In this document: piece by piece, positions 36,793-46,215 of the stretch
How the letters are laid out: the number at the start of each line of letters is the position of its first letter
How positions within the stretch are numbered: the stretch's first letter is position 1
Assembly: GCF_009223885.1 (NCBI RefSeq)
Contig: NZ_CP045144.1
Span: 1,612,001-1,676,000 of the forward strand
Length of the DNA stretch: 64,000 bases
From: Ancylobacter sp. TS-1
GTDB lineage: Bacteria > Pseudomonadota > Alphaproteobacteria > Rhizobiales > Xanthobacteraceae
Direction of reading: 5' to 3'
The notes under the pieces: generated by a model
Told to the model about the DNA's origin: nothing
What the model saw: the letters and a program-made list of their open reading frames with translations, nothing else
Databases searched by the model: none
Translations under genes and position numbers: made by a program

Positions 36793-38868
36793 TCAGTGCA
36801 GTTCGAGGCGATAATTGCCGTCGCTGTCGGCCGTGGCACTCCAGCGCGGCAGCAGCATGATGGTGGTGGTGGGCTCCTCGATTACCGCCGGCCCGCTCAC
36901 GCACGCACCCGCGCCGAGATCGGCGCCGGCATAGACCGGGCAGTCGATGAGGCCGCCCGCCTCGCGCACATAGACCCGCCGATGCGACTTCGGCACCGGT
37001 GCGCCCTGCTGGGTCGGGCGGATGACGCGCGCCGGCCGCTCGGGCGCAAGACCGATGGCGCGCACCTTCCAGGTGGTGAATTCGACCACGTCGGTCTCGG
37101 CCTTCACCGAATAGATGCGCTCATGCATGGCGTGGAACGCCGCCACCAGCCGCGCGAGGTCATCCGCGCCGAGCTCGCCCGCAGGCAGGTCGAACGGCAC
37201 CTCGATCTCCCAGGACTGGTACTGGTAGCGCCCGAGATAGACGGTGGCGAAACGCTGGCGCTCGGCCGGGACGCCCGCTTCCGTGAGGAAGGCGCGCCCG
37301 CGCGCGGTGAGCCGCGCCACCACATCGTTCACCCGCGCCGGATCGAAGGCAGCCGAGGAGGTGAGCGCCGTCGCCTGCTCCTCCCAGCGAATGTCGGAGA
37401 TGAGGCCGCCATAGGCCGACAGGCCGGCGGCGAAGCGCGGCACCATCATCCGGGCAATGCCGAGTTCCTGCGCGATCTCGCAGATATGCGCCGCCGTGGC
37501 ACCGCCGCCGACCATCATGAAGCTGTCGCGCGGGTCGATGCCCTCCTTGACCGTCATGTCCTCGATGGCGCCGACCATGACGTTGTTGCTGGTGGTGTAG
37601 ATGGCATAGGCCGCCTCCTCCAGCGACACGCCGAGCCCGGTCGCGATCGCGCCGATCACCCGTTCCGCCGCCGGCCGGTCGAGCTTCATCCGCCCGCCGA
37701 GGAAATAATCCGGGTCGAGGATGCCGAGCACGACATTGGCGTCGGTGACGGTGGGCCGCTGCCCGCCGCGCCCGTAGCAGGCCGGGCCGGGGCGCGCGCC
37801 CGCGCTGTGCGGCCCCACATGAAGCATGCCGCCGGCGTCGATGGAGGCGATGGAGCCGCCGCCCGCGCCGACCGAGCGCACGTCGATCTTCGGGATGCCC
37901 AGCATGTCGTCGCCGATCATCGCCTCCTGCGAGACGATGAAATGCCCGTCGCGGATCGCCGAGACGTCGAAGGTGGTGCCGCCCATGTCGACGACGATCA
38001 CGTTCGGCTCGGGGGTGAGCTGCTGGGCGGCGACGGGGGCCAGCGTCGGCCCCGACATGACGGAGAAGATCGGCCGCGCGATCAGGTCGCCGGGGGGCAT
38101 CATGCCGCCCACGCAATTGGCGAGCAGCAACTCGTCCCGGAAGCCGGCCGCCTCCAGCGCGCCGGTCAGCTTGCTCACATAATCGCTGACGATAGGCAGC
38201 AGCGAGGCGTCGATCACGGTGGAGATGGCGCGGCGATATTCGCGCCCGATCGGGTTCAGCTCGTGGCTGAGCGTGACCGGCACCTCCGGCCAGACCTCGT
38301 GGATGATCTCGCGGGCGCGCCGCTCATGGCTGCCGTCGACGATCGACCACAGGAAGCAGATGCCGATGGCCTCGACGCCCTGCGCCTTGAGCTTGTGCGC
38401 GGCGGCGCGCACGTCCTCCTCGACCAGCGGCACGATCACCTGGCCCCGCGCGCTGATACGGCCACGGATCTCCGCCGTGTCGGCCGGCAGCACATAGGGG
38501 TCGGGGAAGTCGAGCCGCCAGTTGAACACGGGTTTGCGCACCGCCTCGCGCAGGGTGAGGATGTCAGGGTGCCCGGCATTGCACAGGAAGCCGGTGCGCG
38601 CGGCTTTGCGCTCGACGAGGGCGTTGGTCGAGACGGTGGAGCCGTGGACGATGCGGCCGGTCTGGCCGAGGAAGTCGGCGAGGCCGAGCCCGAAATGCTC
38701 GGCCGCCAGCTTCAGCGCGTTCATGAAGCCGGTCTCGAAGTCCGGCGGCGTCGACGACGCCTTGAAGATGTGGAGTTCGCCCTGCCCGTCCTCGACGATG
38801 CAGTCGGTGAAAGTGCCGCCAATGTCGATGGCGATGGAGAAGCTCATCAGGGTCATCCGCCGGATCAT
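36793..38868 (-). CDS. hyuA: hydantoinase/oxoprolinase family subunit A (HyuA)
   Basis: ATP-dependent cyclic-amide hydrolase, ATP-binding subunit, 691 aa. The N-terminal phosphate loop is SIAIDIGGTFTDCIV and the second is VIVDMGGTTFDVSAIRDG. VHGSTVSTNALVERK and CNAGHPDILTLRE match N-methylhydantoinase A and related lactamases. The ATG at the overlap (ATGA) with hyuB supports coupling; a second ATG seven codons on (MSFSIAIDIGG) is also possible, and neither has a strong ribosome site. Family members hydrolyse N-methylhydantoin, 5-oxoproline, or lactams such as caprolactam. Converges on the aminotransferase. Confidence 0.9.
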   Translation of the reverse strand: MIRRMTLMSFSIAIDIGGTFTDCIVEDGQGELHIFKASSTPPDFETGFMNALKLAAEHFGLGLADFLGQTGRIVHGSTVSTNALVERKAARTGFLCNAGHPDILTLREAVRKPVFNWRLDFPDPYVLPADTAEIRGRISARGQVIVPLVEEDVRAAAHKLKAQGVEAIGICFLWSIVDGSHERRAREIIHEVWPEVPVTLSHELNPIGREYRRAISTVIDASLLPIVSDYVSKLTGALEAAGFRDELLLANCVGGMMPPGDLIARPIFSVMSGPTLAPVAAQQLTPEPNVIVVDMGGTTFDVSAIRDGHFIVSQEAMIGDDMLGIPKIDVRSVGAGGGSIASIDAGGMLHVGPHSAGARPGPACYGRGGQRPTVTDANVVLGILDPDYFLGGRMKLDRPAAERVIGAIATGLGVSLEEAAYAIYTTSNNVMVGAIEDMTVKEGIDPRDSFMMVGGGATAAHICEIAQELGIARMMVPRFAAGLSAYGGLISDIRWEEQATALTSSAAFDPARVNDVVARLTARGRAFLTEAGVPAERQRFATVYLGRYQYQSWEIEVPFDLPAGELGADDLARLVAAFHAMHERIYSVKAETDVVEFTTWKVRAIGLAPERPARVIRPTQQGAPVPKSHRRVYVREAGGLIDCPVYAGADLGAGACVSGPAVIEEPTTTIMLLPRWSATADSDGNYRLELH

Positions 38869-40703
38869 CAGGACGAAGGGGAGCGTGAGGCGCGCCGCTC
38901 GGCGGTCGCCGGCTCGTCGAGCTCCCAGCCACCGAAGGACGGGCTCGGGCGCACGACGACGCCATAGACGTCGCGGGCGCGCTCGGGCGAGATCCAGCCG
39001 CGCCGCACCGAGCGGAGCACTTTCTCGGGCGCCCGCCCACGCGGATCGCCATAGCCACCGCCGCCGCAGGCCCGGAACAGAACCGCCTCGTCGGGGCCGA
39101 TGGTGACGTCGCCGAAGGTCACGAGCTGACGCACCGCGCCGTCCCTGTCGCGATGCCAGTTGCCGGAGGTCGCCGCGTCGCCGCCGCCGCGCACGCCACG
39201 CGCCGGGGTGATGTCGCCGTCGCTGCCCCAGTAGACCGTCATGTTGCCGGCGAGCGGGCGATAGGTGCCGGCGACGCCCGGCGCGCCGTCGAATTCGCCC
39301 GGTCCGCCGGAATCGACGGCGACGCGCCGCTCCTCGACCAGCATCGGGTACATGGCCTCGTTGATCTCGATCGAATCGACCGACATCTGGCCGCCGTCGC
39401 AGCCCGCGCCCGACAGCAGCCAGCCGTCATAGCCGCAGAGGCCGGCGCTGCCGCCATAGCCGAGGAAGATCTGGTTCACATAGGGCTGCCCGCCCTTGGC
39501 CGGATCGCCCTGTGTCGGGTCGGTGCCGGAGATGACGGCCTCGCCGAGCGCCTGCGAATAGGCGAACTCGCCCATGCCGTGCGGCTCGCCGATCTGCGAG
39601 AAGCAGCTCGCCACCGCCGTGATGAGCCGGCTGGTCAGATTTGTGGTGGCGACCGAGGTGCCGACGGGATAGGCGGGCCGTCCCAGTGCGGATCCGTCCT
39701 TCAGCAGGATGCGGATGCGCGAGGCGCTGCCCTCATTATGCGGAAGGTCGGGGTCGAGATTGTAGAACACGCCGATGCGGCAGGCGGCGAGCGCGGTGGC
39801 CTCGGTGAGATTGAGCCCGCCCGGCACGCAGTCCACATTGTCGGTGGCATCGACCGTGATCATCGCCTCGTCCGGGTCGATGCTGAGGGTGACGCGCACC
39901 GGAATGCCGTCCTCGGCGACGTTCGGCACCGGATCGTGGCGGGTCTCGAACTTCCATGTCCCCTTGGGCAGCGCGCGCACCTCGGCGATCATCCGGCGCT
40001 CGCCATAGGCCATCCATTCCTCGATGAAGGCCTTCACCGTGGGGCGGCCATAGCGGTCGCACAGCTCCTTCAGCCGCCGCTCCCCGACCCGGCAGGCGCC
40101 GACCTGCGCCTGGTAGTCGCCATACCAGAGGTCGGAGACGCGGATCTTCATCCGGCACATGCGGATGATGTCGGCCTTGTCCTTGAAATTCTCCTGGATG
40201 CGCACGCAGGGAAGGTGAATGCCCTCCTCGTAGATCGTCTTGGCTTCCGGCAGGTAGGTGGTGGGGATCGGCGCGCCGATATCGGCATGGTGGGCGCGCG
40301 CCAGCGTCCAGAACAGCGGCTCACCGTCGCAGAACACCGGCACGCAGAGCGTCATGTCGGCGTGATGGGTGTTCCCGGTATAGGGGCAGTTGTTGATGAA
40401 GGCGTCGCCCTCGCGGATGTCGTCGAAGAACTCCGTGATCGGCTTGGTCGTGAGGTCCAGTGCGGTGATGTGGATGGGGATGCAGTCCTCCACCGAGAGC
40501 AGCCGGTGGTCGTAGGTCAGCAGGCCGCACGAGAAATCCCGCGCGTTCTTGATGACCGCCGAGCGGCTCGACTTCATCAGGGTCGCATTCATCTCCCGCA
40601 CGATGGCGGAGAGCCGCGACGAGAGCACCGAGAGCAGGAAAGGCTCCATGGTGGTGACGGCTTCGCCCGTCATGCCGCCGCCGGGGGCTTTTCTCGTCGC
40701 CAT
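38868..40703 (-). CDS. hyuB: hydantoinase/oxoprolinase family subunit B (HyuB)
   Basis: Partner subunit of HyuA, 611 aa. Family blocks are LSSRLSAIVREMNATLMKSSRSAVIKNARDFSCGLLTYD near the start, GDAFINNCPYTGNTHHADMTLCVPVF with the conserved metal-binding His residues, and CGGGGYGDPRGRAPEKVLRSVRRGWISPERARDVYGV near the C-terminus. First gene of the two-gene operon; 164 nt divergent from the ABC importer, with the GTGATCAC site 31 nt before its ATG. Confidence 0.92.
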   Translation of the reverse strand: MATRKAPGGGMTGEAVTTMEPFLLSVLSSRLSAIVREMNATLMKSSRSAVIKNARDFSCGLLTYDHRLLSVEDCIPIHITALDLTTKPITEFFDDIREGDAFINNCPYTGNTHHADMTLCVPVFCDGEPLFWTLARAHHADIGAPIPTTYLPEAKTIYEEGIHLPCVRIQENFKDKADIIRMCRMKIRVSDLWYGDYQAQVGACRVGERRLKELCDRYGRPTVKAFIEEWMAYGERRMIAEVRALPKGTWKFETRHDPVPNVAEDGIPVRVTLSIDPDEAMITVDATDNVDCVPGGLNLTEATALAACRIGVFYNLDPDLPHNEGSASRIRILLKDGSALGRPAYPVGTSVATTNLTSRLITAVASCFSQIGEPHGMGEFAYSQALGEAVISGTDPTQGDPAKGGQPYVNQIFLGYGGSAGLCGYDGWLLSGAGCDGGQMSVDSIEINEAMYPMLVEERRVAVDSGGPGEFDGAPGVAGTYRPLAGNMTVYWGSDGDITPARGVRGGGDAATSGNWHRDRDGAVRQLVTFGDVTIGPDEAVLFRACGGGGYGDPRGRAPEKVLRSVRRGWISPERARDVYGVVVRPSPSFGGWELDEPATAERRASRSPSS

Positions 40704-40733
40704 GCATATCCCTCTTGTTGCTTTTTGCGATCA

Positions 40734-40741
40734 GTGATCAC
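40734..40741. promoter_or_regulatory. GTGATCAC operator between hyuB and the ABC importer
   Basis: Context TTGCGATCAGTGATCACAGA in the 164-nt divergent region. Same core as the sites at 32935 and 35186. Placed close to hyuB, so it may act directly on hyuBA and at a distance on the importer. Confidence 0.78.
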
Positions 40742-40867
40742 AGAATAGCGTCATGCTAAGCGAAGTGGTGCGGCGGCTCAAGTTCGGATCGAGCGCCTGC
40801 CGCACCCGCCCTTCCGGCGACGGCTCGCCGCGAAACAGTGAGGTTCGTCCCTTGGTCGGAAACGCCC

Positions 40868-41977
40868 ATGCCCAGCCTGAGCGATAAAGCAAACGACGCC
40901 CCGGCGCTGGAAGTGATCCGCGCCTCGCGCGACTTCGGCGCCGTCAAGGGGCTGGACGACGTGACCGTGACGGCCGCGCGCGGCGAGTTCCTTACCATTC
41001 TGGGCCAGAGCGGCTCGGGCAAGACCACCCTTCTGCGCATCATCGCCGGCCTCGACCATCCGACCTCCGTCGCCGCGCTGCGCATCGGCGGCCGGGACGT
41101 GCTCGGCCTGCCGCCGCACAAGCGCAACGTCACCACCGTCTTCCAGCATTATGGCCTGTTTCCGCATATGAGCGTCGGCCAGAACGTGGAGTACGGGCTG
41201 AAGCTGCGCGGCGTCGGGGCGAGCGAGCGCCGCGCGCGCGCCGAGGCGGCACTGGCGACGGTGCGGCTGCCCGACAAATACGACCGGCGCATCCACCAGC
41301 TTTCCGGCGGCGAACGCCAGCGCGTCGCCCTCGCCCGCTCCATCCTGACCGAGCCGGACGTGCTGCTGCTCGACGAGCCGCTTGGCGCGCTCGACGAGCG
41401 GCTGCGGCTCGACATGCAGATCGAGCTGGTGGAACTGCAGCGCCGGCTGGGCATGACCTTCGTCTTCATCACGCACAGCCAGGAAGAGGCGCTCACCATG
41501 AGCGACCGCGTCGTGCTGATGCGGGGCGGGCGCATCGCGCAGGAGGGCACGCCCCGCGACCTGTTCGAGCGCCCCTGCTCGCGCTTCGCCGGCTCCTTCA
41601 TGGGGGTGGAGAACATCATCGACGGCACCGTCTCCGGGGTCGCCGGCGGGGTCGCCGAGATCACCGCGCCGGGTGGCGTCTTCCACGGCCTCTGGACCGG
41701 CGCCGAGGCGCCGCTTCCGGGCCAGAAGGCCGCCCTGCTGCTGCGCGCCGAGAAGCTGCGCCTTCAGCCGGCCGGTGGCGCCGCGACGGCCCCAAGCGAC
41801 AGCATCGAGGGCCGGATCACCGCCCGGATCTACAAGGGCAAGTACATCGACGTCGCCATCGAGACCCGGTTCGGCACGATCCACGCCCGCGCCTGGACCG
41901 AGGACGACCTCACCTCCGACACCGTGCGGATCGGCTGGTCCGCCGGCGATGCCAGATGCGTCCCCGCAGAGGGATGA
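40868..41977 (+). CDS. ABC importer ATP-binding subunit (PotA type)
   Basis: 369 aa. Walker A GQSGSGKTTLLRIIAGLDHP (about 44-63), Q-loop VFQHYGLFPHMSVGQN, signature LSGGERQRVALARS, Walker B VLLLDEPLGALDERLRLDMQ, His switch FVFITHSQEEAL. It has a C-terminal TOBE-type regulatory domain (about 250-365), as in polyamine and spermidine importers. GGAA lies 7 nt before the chosen ATG. First of four importer genes. Confidence 0.93.
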   Translation: MPSLSDKANDAPALEVIRASRDFGAVKGLDDVTVTAARGEFLTILGQSGSGKTTLLRIIAGLDHPTSVAALRIGGRDVLGLPPHKRNVTTVFQHYGLFPHMSVGQNVEYGLKLRGVGASERRARAEAALATVRLPDKYDRRIHQLSGGERQRVALARSILTEPDVLLLDEPLGALDERLRLDMQIELVELQRRLGMTFVFITHSQEEALTMSDRVVLMRGGRIAQEGTPRDLFERPCSRFAGSFMGVENIIDGTVSGVAGGVAEITAPGGVFHGLWTGAEAPLPGQKAALLLRAEKLRLQPAGGAATAPSDSIEGRITARIYKGKYIDVAIETRFGTIHARAWTEDDLTSDTVRIGWSAGDARCVPAEG

Positions 41978-42015
41978 CGACAACCAGAACCATCCAGAAC
42001 CAGGAGAACAGGCAG

Positions 42016-43197
42016 ATGAACGGGCATGACCTCACCAAGCCGCCGATCCGGGCCGGCCTCAGCCGCCGCGCCGTCCTCAAGGGCACGGTCGCCGGCGCCG
42101 CCGTCCTCGCCACCCCCTCGCTGATCGGGCGCGCCCAGGCCGCCACGCCGACCGTGCGCATCATGGGCGTCGAGACGGCGGCGCTCGACAACTGGGCTTC
42201 CTTCGAGAAGGAAACCGGCCTGAAGGTCGAGTTCACCGGCATCAATTCCGATCCCGGCATCTTCCGCCAGGAAGTGGTGGCCAACGCCGCCGGCGAACGG
42301 ATCGACATCTTCCTGATGGATGGCGGCATCGAGGACGAACTCGGCGCCAAGGGCTTCTTCGCGCCTATCGACCCGGCCAAGGTGAAGGGCTGGGACGCCG
42401 CCCCCGCCTCGGTGATGAACTCGCCGCTGGCGCAGGGGCCGGACGGCAAGCAGTTCGGCATGCCGGTGGTGATGAACGCGGATTCCTTCGCCTATTATCC
42501 CGAGGTGATCGGCGAGGCGGAGCCGCTCTCCTACGCGCTGCTGTTCGAAAGCGAGAAGACGCTCGGCAAGGTCTCGCTGGAGAATACGTGGCTCACCTCG
42601 CTGCCGATGGCGGCCACCTATCTCAAGGTCGCCGGTAAGCAGGCGATCGGCGACCCGTCCAACATGACCCCCGCCGAAGCCAAGGCGGTCGTCGATTTCC
42701 TCGTCGCGCGCAAGAAGGCCGGCCAGTTCCGCACCCTGTGGTCCACCTTCGAGGAATCCATCGACCTGATGGCCCGCAAGGAGGTTGTGGCGATCAATTG
42801 CTGGGAGCCGGCGGTGAAGGAACTGCGCAAGCAGGGCAAGGACGTGCGCTACGCCTTCACCAAGGAGGGCTACAACAAGTGGATGATCTGCGCCTATGTG
42901 CCCAAGGAGGCCGCCACCGGCGCGCGGGCGGAGATCGTCGCCAAGGCGCTTTCCGGCTTCCTCGGCGGCGCCTATGCGGCGCAGATCGCCGTGCTGCGCG
43001 GCTACGCCACCGCCAACGCCAAGGCGGGCCTGGCCTATGCCGAGGCGCAGAAGATGCCGGCGGAAGACATCGAGTCCATCAAGGCCAACATCGCCAAGAT
43101 CGAAAAGAAGTTCGCCGCCCCGCTGTTCTGGCAGAATGCCGCGCCGACCAACATCCAGGCCATCGAGGCCGAGTGGGAACGCTTCCGGCAGGCCTGA
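42016..43197 (+). CDS. ABC importer periplasmic binding protein (PotD-like), Tat-exported
   Basis: 393 aa. The N-terminus has a twin-arginine signal, LSRRAVLKG, followed by a hydrophobic stretch and RAQAAT cleavage site (about residue 37). The mature protein is of the spermidine/putrescine or iron-type periplasmic binding fold, with ETAALDNWASFEKETGLKVEFTG at the start. GGAG is 9 nt before the ATG. Ligand unknown; context suggests a cyclic amide, omega-amino acid or polyamine. Confidence 0.88.
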   Translation: MNGHDLTKPPIRAGLSRRAVLKGTVAGAAVLATPSLIGRAQAATPTVRIMGVETAALDNWASFEKETGLKVEFTGINSDPGIFRQEVVANAAGERIDIFLMDGGIEDELGAKGFFAPIDPAKVKGWDAAPASVMNSPLAQGPDGKQFGMPVVMNADSFAYYPEVIGEAEPLSYALLFESEKTLGKVSLENTWLTSLPMAATYLKVAGKQAIGDPSNMTPAEAKAVVDFLVARKKAGQFRTLWSTFEESIDLMARKEVVAINCWEPAVKELRKQGKDVRYAFTKEGYNKWMICAYVPKEAATGARAEIVAKALSGFLGGAYAAQIAVLRGYATANAKAGLAYAEAQKMPAEDIESIKANIAKIEKKFAAPLFWQNAAPTNIQAIEAEWERFRQA

Positions 43198-43310
43198 TGC
43201 GCCGCGGCTGACCTTCCACGCTCACGCGGGCGGCGCCGTCGGTGCCGCCCCTCGCCTTTTCCACGCGTCTCCTCCACACGCGATCCCGTCCACATGCGAT
43301 CCTAGGGCCG

Positions 43311-44162
43311 ATGCTGCGCACCACCCTGTTCCTCTTCATCGCCCTGTGGGCGGTCTTCGTCGTGGTGCCGGTCGCGCTGCTGGTGCTGTGGTCCTTCCTC
43401 GAGATGAAGGACTACAGCTTCTCCACCAGCCTGAGCCTCGATGCCTACGCCGCCGTGTTCGATTCCGGCCGCTACGAGGTCACGCTGCGCACGCTGCGCA
43501 TCGCCGGGACCGTGACCGCCATCGAGCTCGGCCTCGCCCTGCCCTTCGCCCTGTGGCTGGCCAAGGGCGTGCGCTCGCCCCTGCTCAAGGCGATGGTGCT
43601 GGCGCTGCTGACCGTGCCCTTCTTCATCAGCCTGGCCTCGCGCACCATCGTCTGGCGTTCCGTGCTCTCGCGCTCGGGCCTCGTGAACACCGCGCTGATG
43701 CATCTGGGCATCATCGACCAGCCGCTGGACTGGCTGCTCTTCTCCGAATTCTCGGTGCATCTCGGCCTGCTGGCCCCCTCCTTCCCGACCATGGTGTTGC
43801 CGGTCTTCCTGTCGATCTCGCTGATCGACGACGAACTGATCGAGGCCGCGCGCGATCTCGGCGCCTCGCCCGTCAAGGTGCTGGGCGACGTGATCCTGCC
43901 GCTGGCGCTGCCCGGCATCGTCGCCGGCATCATCTTCACCTTCGTGCCGCTGCTCGGCGAGACGGTGGTGCCGCAGCTCCTCGGCGGCGGTCGGGTCGCG
44001 ATGCTCGGCGCCTCGATCACCAGCCTGTTGCAGGTGCTGAACTATCCCGTCGCCGCCGCACTGGCGGCGCTGGTGCTGGGCATATTGGCGGCGCTGTTCC
44101 TGGCCTTGCGGCTCATCGGCGGCGGGTCCATCGCCGCCGTCTTCGAGGGGATGAAGCGATGA
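43311..44162 (+). CDS. ABC importer permease 1 (PotB type)
   Basis: 283 aa with about six hydrophobic helices. The ATP-subunit contact loop reads EAARDLGASPVKVLGDVILPLALPGI (about 179-204), the EAA motif. Start MLRTTLFLFIALWAVFVVV chosen because upstream sequence is not hydrophobic. It overlaps permease 2 by 4 nt (ATGA). Confidence 0.9.
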   Translation: MLRTTLFLFIALWAVFVVVPVALLVLWSFLEMKDYSFSTSLSLDAYAAVFDSGRYEVTLRTLRIAGTVTAIELGLALPFALWLAKGVRSPLLKAMVLALLTVPFFISLASRTIVWRSVLSRSGLVNTALMHLGIIDQPLDWLLFSEFSVHLGLLAPSFPTMVLPVFLSISLIDDELIEAARDLGASPVKVLGDVILPLALPGIVAGIIFTFVPLLGETVVPQLLGGGRVAMLGASITSLLQVLNYPVAAALAALVLGILAALFLALRLIGGGSIAAVFEGMKR

Positions 44163-45010
44163 AGGCGCCCCTTTCAGGCACCGCCACGCCCGAAGCGCGC
44201 CCGGTTCGCGTGCGCGCCGGCCGGCTTGAGCGCCATCTGGGCCTCGTCGCCGCCCTCGGCGGCTTCGGCATGATCGTGCTCACCTATGCGCCGATGCTCT
44301 GGCTCGGCGTGATGTCGGTGAGCGCGGATCCGCTCGGCGGCCTGCCGGGACCCTTCACGCTGGAATGGTATGACCGGCTCTTCACCGACCGGCGCTGGGT
44401 CGGCCCGCTGGTGTCCAGCCTGGGCTGCGGCGTGGTGGTGGGGCTCGCCTGCGCCGCCTCCGGGCTGCTGGTCGCACGGGCCCTGCCACATCTGCGCGCA
44501 CGCGGGCCGCTGCTCCTGGCCTTCCTCGCCCCGCTGTTCATCCCCGGCGTTCTTCTCGGGGCGGGGCTGTTCCTCTATCTGCGCGTCTTCCTCGGGCTGA
44601 GGCTCGGCTGGTGGTCGGTCTTCCTCGCCCATTTCGCCTGGGCCTATCCCTTCGCGCTGCTGGCCCTGCTGGTGACGACGACGCGCTTCGACACCCGGCT
44701 CAACGACGCGGCCGCCGATCTCGGCGCCGGGCCGTGGCGGCGCTTCGCCGATATCGAGTTCCCGCTGATCATGCCGGGCGTGGTGTCGGCGGCGCTGTTC
44801 GGCTTCCTGCTGTCGTTCAACGAGCTTGCGCGCACCATCCTGCTGCGCGGCACCGCGACGACATTGCCGCTGTTCGAATGGGCGCAGGCCACCTCGCACT
44901 CGTCCAACGTGCCGCTGATCTTCGCCCTTGCCACGCTGGTTCTGCTCGTCAGCCTGCTGCTGATCGGCGTCTCGTTCTGGCTGCTCTTCGGCCGCGCCGA
45001 GGAGAGATAG
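44159..45010 (+). CDS. ABC importer permease 2 (PotC type)
   Basis: 283 aa. EAA-type motif NDAAADLGAGPWRRFADIEFPLIMPGV (about 182-208) and FNELARTILLRG near 220-231 as in PotC proteins. The N-terminal ~40 residues are Arg/Pro-rich before the first helix. Last gene of the importer operon, converging on the LysR gene 13 nt away. Confidence 0.9.
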   Translation: MKAPLSGTATPEARPVRVRAGRLERHLGLVAALGGFGMIVLTYAPMLWLGVMSVSADPLGGLPGPFTLEWYDRLFTDRRWVGPLVSSLGCGVVVGLACAASGLLVARALPHLRARGPLLLAFLAPLFIPGVLLGAGLFLYLRVFLGLRLGWWSVFLAHFAWAYPFALLALLVTTTRFDTRLNDAAADLGAGPWRRFADIEFPLIMPGVVSAALFGFLLSFNELARTILLRGTATTLPLFEWAQATSHSSNVPLIFALATLVLLVSLLLIGVSFWLLFGRAEER

Positions 45011-45023
45011 CGGGAGGCCGGGT

Positions 45024-45938
45024 TCAGCCGTTCATGCCCGGCACGACCGACGCCCCCGGGGGACCAAAGGAACTGATCTCCATCGCGGTCTCGGCGATGA
45101 TCTCCTGCAACGTGGCGAGCCGTCGCCGCTTGTAGACGCAGGAGAACGGCACCGGCGGCGGCTCGGGATCGGCGGCGAGCACGCGCAGCCGCCCCTCCTC
45201 GATCTCCTTGCCGTAGCAGCAGGGCGGCAGCAGGCTGACGCCGACATTGGCCGCGGTCAGGGTCGAAAGCACCGTCATGCTGTTGCACAGATCGGGACGC
45301 TGCACCGAACGGCTCTCTTCGATCCAGGACGAGATGGTCTGATAGTGGATCGAGTTCTCGCCGAGCGAGAGAATGCGCAGATCGGCGAAATCGACCGGCA
45401 CCAACGGCCGGGCGGGCAATGCGTAGTCGGCCCCGGCCATCCAGCGGAAAACGACCGCGCCGAGCGGATGGGCGACCAGAGAGGGATCGAACGCGTCGCC
45501 GGGAATGAACACCACGTCGAGTTCCCCCGAGAGCAGGCGGGCACGCAGCGGCGCGGTCAGCGAGATGTCGAGTTCGAGGCTGATGTTCGGGTAGCGCTCA
45601 TGCACCGTCGCCGCGAGCTGCGGCAGCCAGGTCATGGCGACCAGCTCGGCCACGCCCACGCGCACCGTACCCGACAGCGACTCGCGCGGCGCGATCTGCT
45701 GGCGGATCTCGTCATGAAGATGCAGCGCGCGCTCGGCGTAGCCCACCAGTTCCCGCCCCTTGGCCGTCACCGTGGCCTTGCGCTGGCTGCGATCGAACAG
45801 CACGACGCCCAGATCGCTCTCCAGCTCCTGAATGCGCGCGGAAATGGTGGATTGCGTGGCGTGAAGCTTGTTTGCTGCAGCTGCGAAGCTTCCGAGACGC
45901 ACGATCTCGATGAATGTCTCCAGCTGACGGAAGTTCAT
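45024..45938 (-). CDS. LysR-type transcriptional regulator
   Basis: 304 aa from the ATG before NFRQLETFIEIVRLGSFAAAANKLHATQSTISARIQELESDLGV, the standard LysR winged HTH. The C-terminal effector domain includes GTVRVGVAELVAMTWLPQL. A longer start seven codons upstream is less likely. Divergent from an MFS gene; a 22-bp site 43 nt upstream of its ATG is repeated before the monooxygenase gene, so it probably regulates this whole module and itself. Confidence 0.92.
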   Translation of the reverse strand: MNFRQLETFIEIVRLGSFAAAANKLHATQSTISARIQELESDLGVVLFDRSQRKATVTAKGRELVGYAERALHLHDEIRQQIAPRESLSGTVRVGVAELVAMTWLPQLAATVHERYPNISLELDISLTAPLRARLLSGELDVVFIPGDAFDPSLVAHPLGAVVFRWMAGADYALPARPLVPVDFADLRILSLGENSIHYQTISSWIEESRSVQRPDLCNSMTVLSTLTAANVGVSLLPPCCYGKEIEEGRLRVLAADPEPPPVPFSCVYKRRRLATLQEIIAETAMEISSFGPPGASVVPGMNG

Positions 45939-45980
45939 TGAAAAGCGGCCCTCTACCATCGATTATCCCGTACAGTATTG

Positions 45981-46002
45981 ATCGAAATCAATCGCTTTCA
46001 AT
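45981..46002. promoter_or_regulatory. LysR operator candidate, copy 1
   Basis: 22-bp site starting ATCGAAATC and ending CTTTCAAT, part of a dyad with outer arms ATTGA (45977-45981) and TCAAT (45998-46002). It matches the site at 47703-47724 at 19 of 22 positions. Located between the LysR gene and the MFS gene. Confidence 0.72.
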
Positions 46003-46198
46003 AAAAAAATCCCGCGCCTAGGCTGCTTCTGGATGGGGTGCGACGCATCTCGTCTAGACAACAACAAGACGAAAACGCGCTCGCCGACGTCGCGAGACGC
46101 AGGGCCCGCGCACGCCACGCGGACACTGCGTCACTGCCGGCCTATGCTCCGGCAGAACAAGAAGTCGACGTCGTCAGCGTACCTAGGGACGAGAAACA

Positions 46199-46215
46199 CG
46201 CTCCGAAAAGGAGCG
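46199..46215 (+). other. hairpin just upstream of the MFS ribosome binding site
   Basis: CGCTCC - GAAAA - GGAGCG, perfect 6-bp stem, ending 8 nt before GGGAGG of the MFS gene. It could affect translation or mRNA stability. It has no T run, so it is not a terminator. Confidence 0.5.

Noticed and set aside
38847..38868. Alternative later start of hyuA (MSFSIAIDIGG)
   Set aside because: Possible, but the ATG that overlaps the hyuB stop fits translational coupling; I kept the longer form and noted the other.
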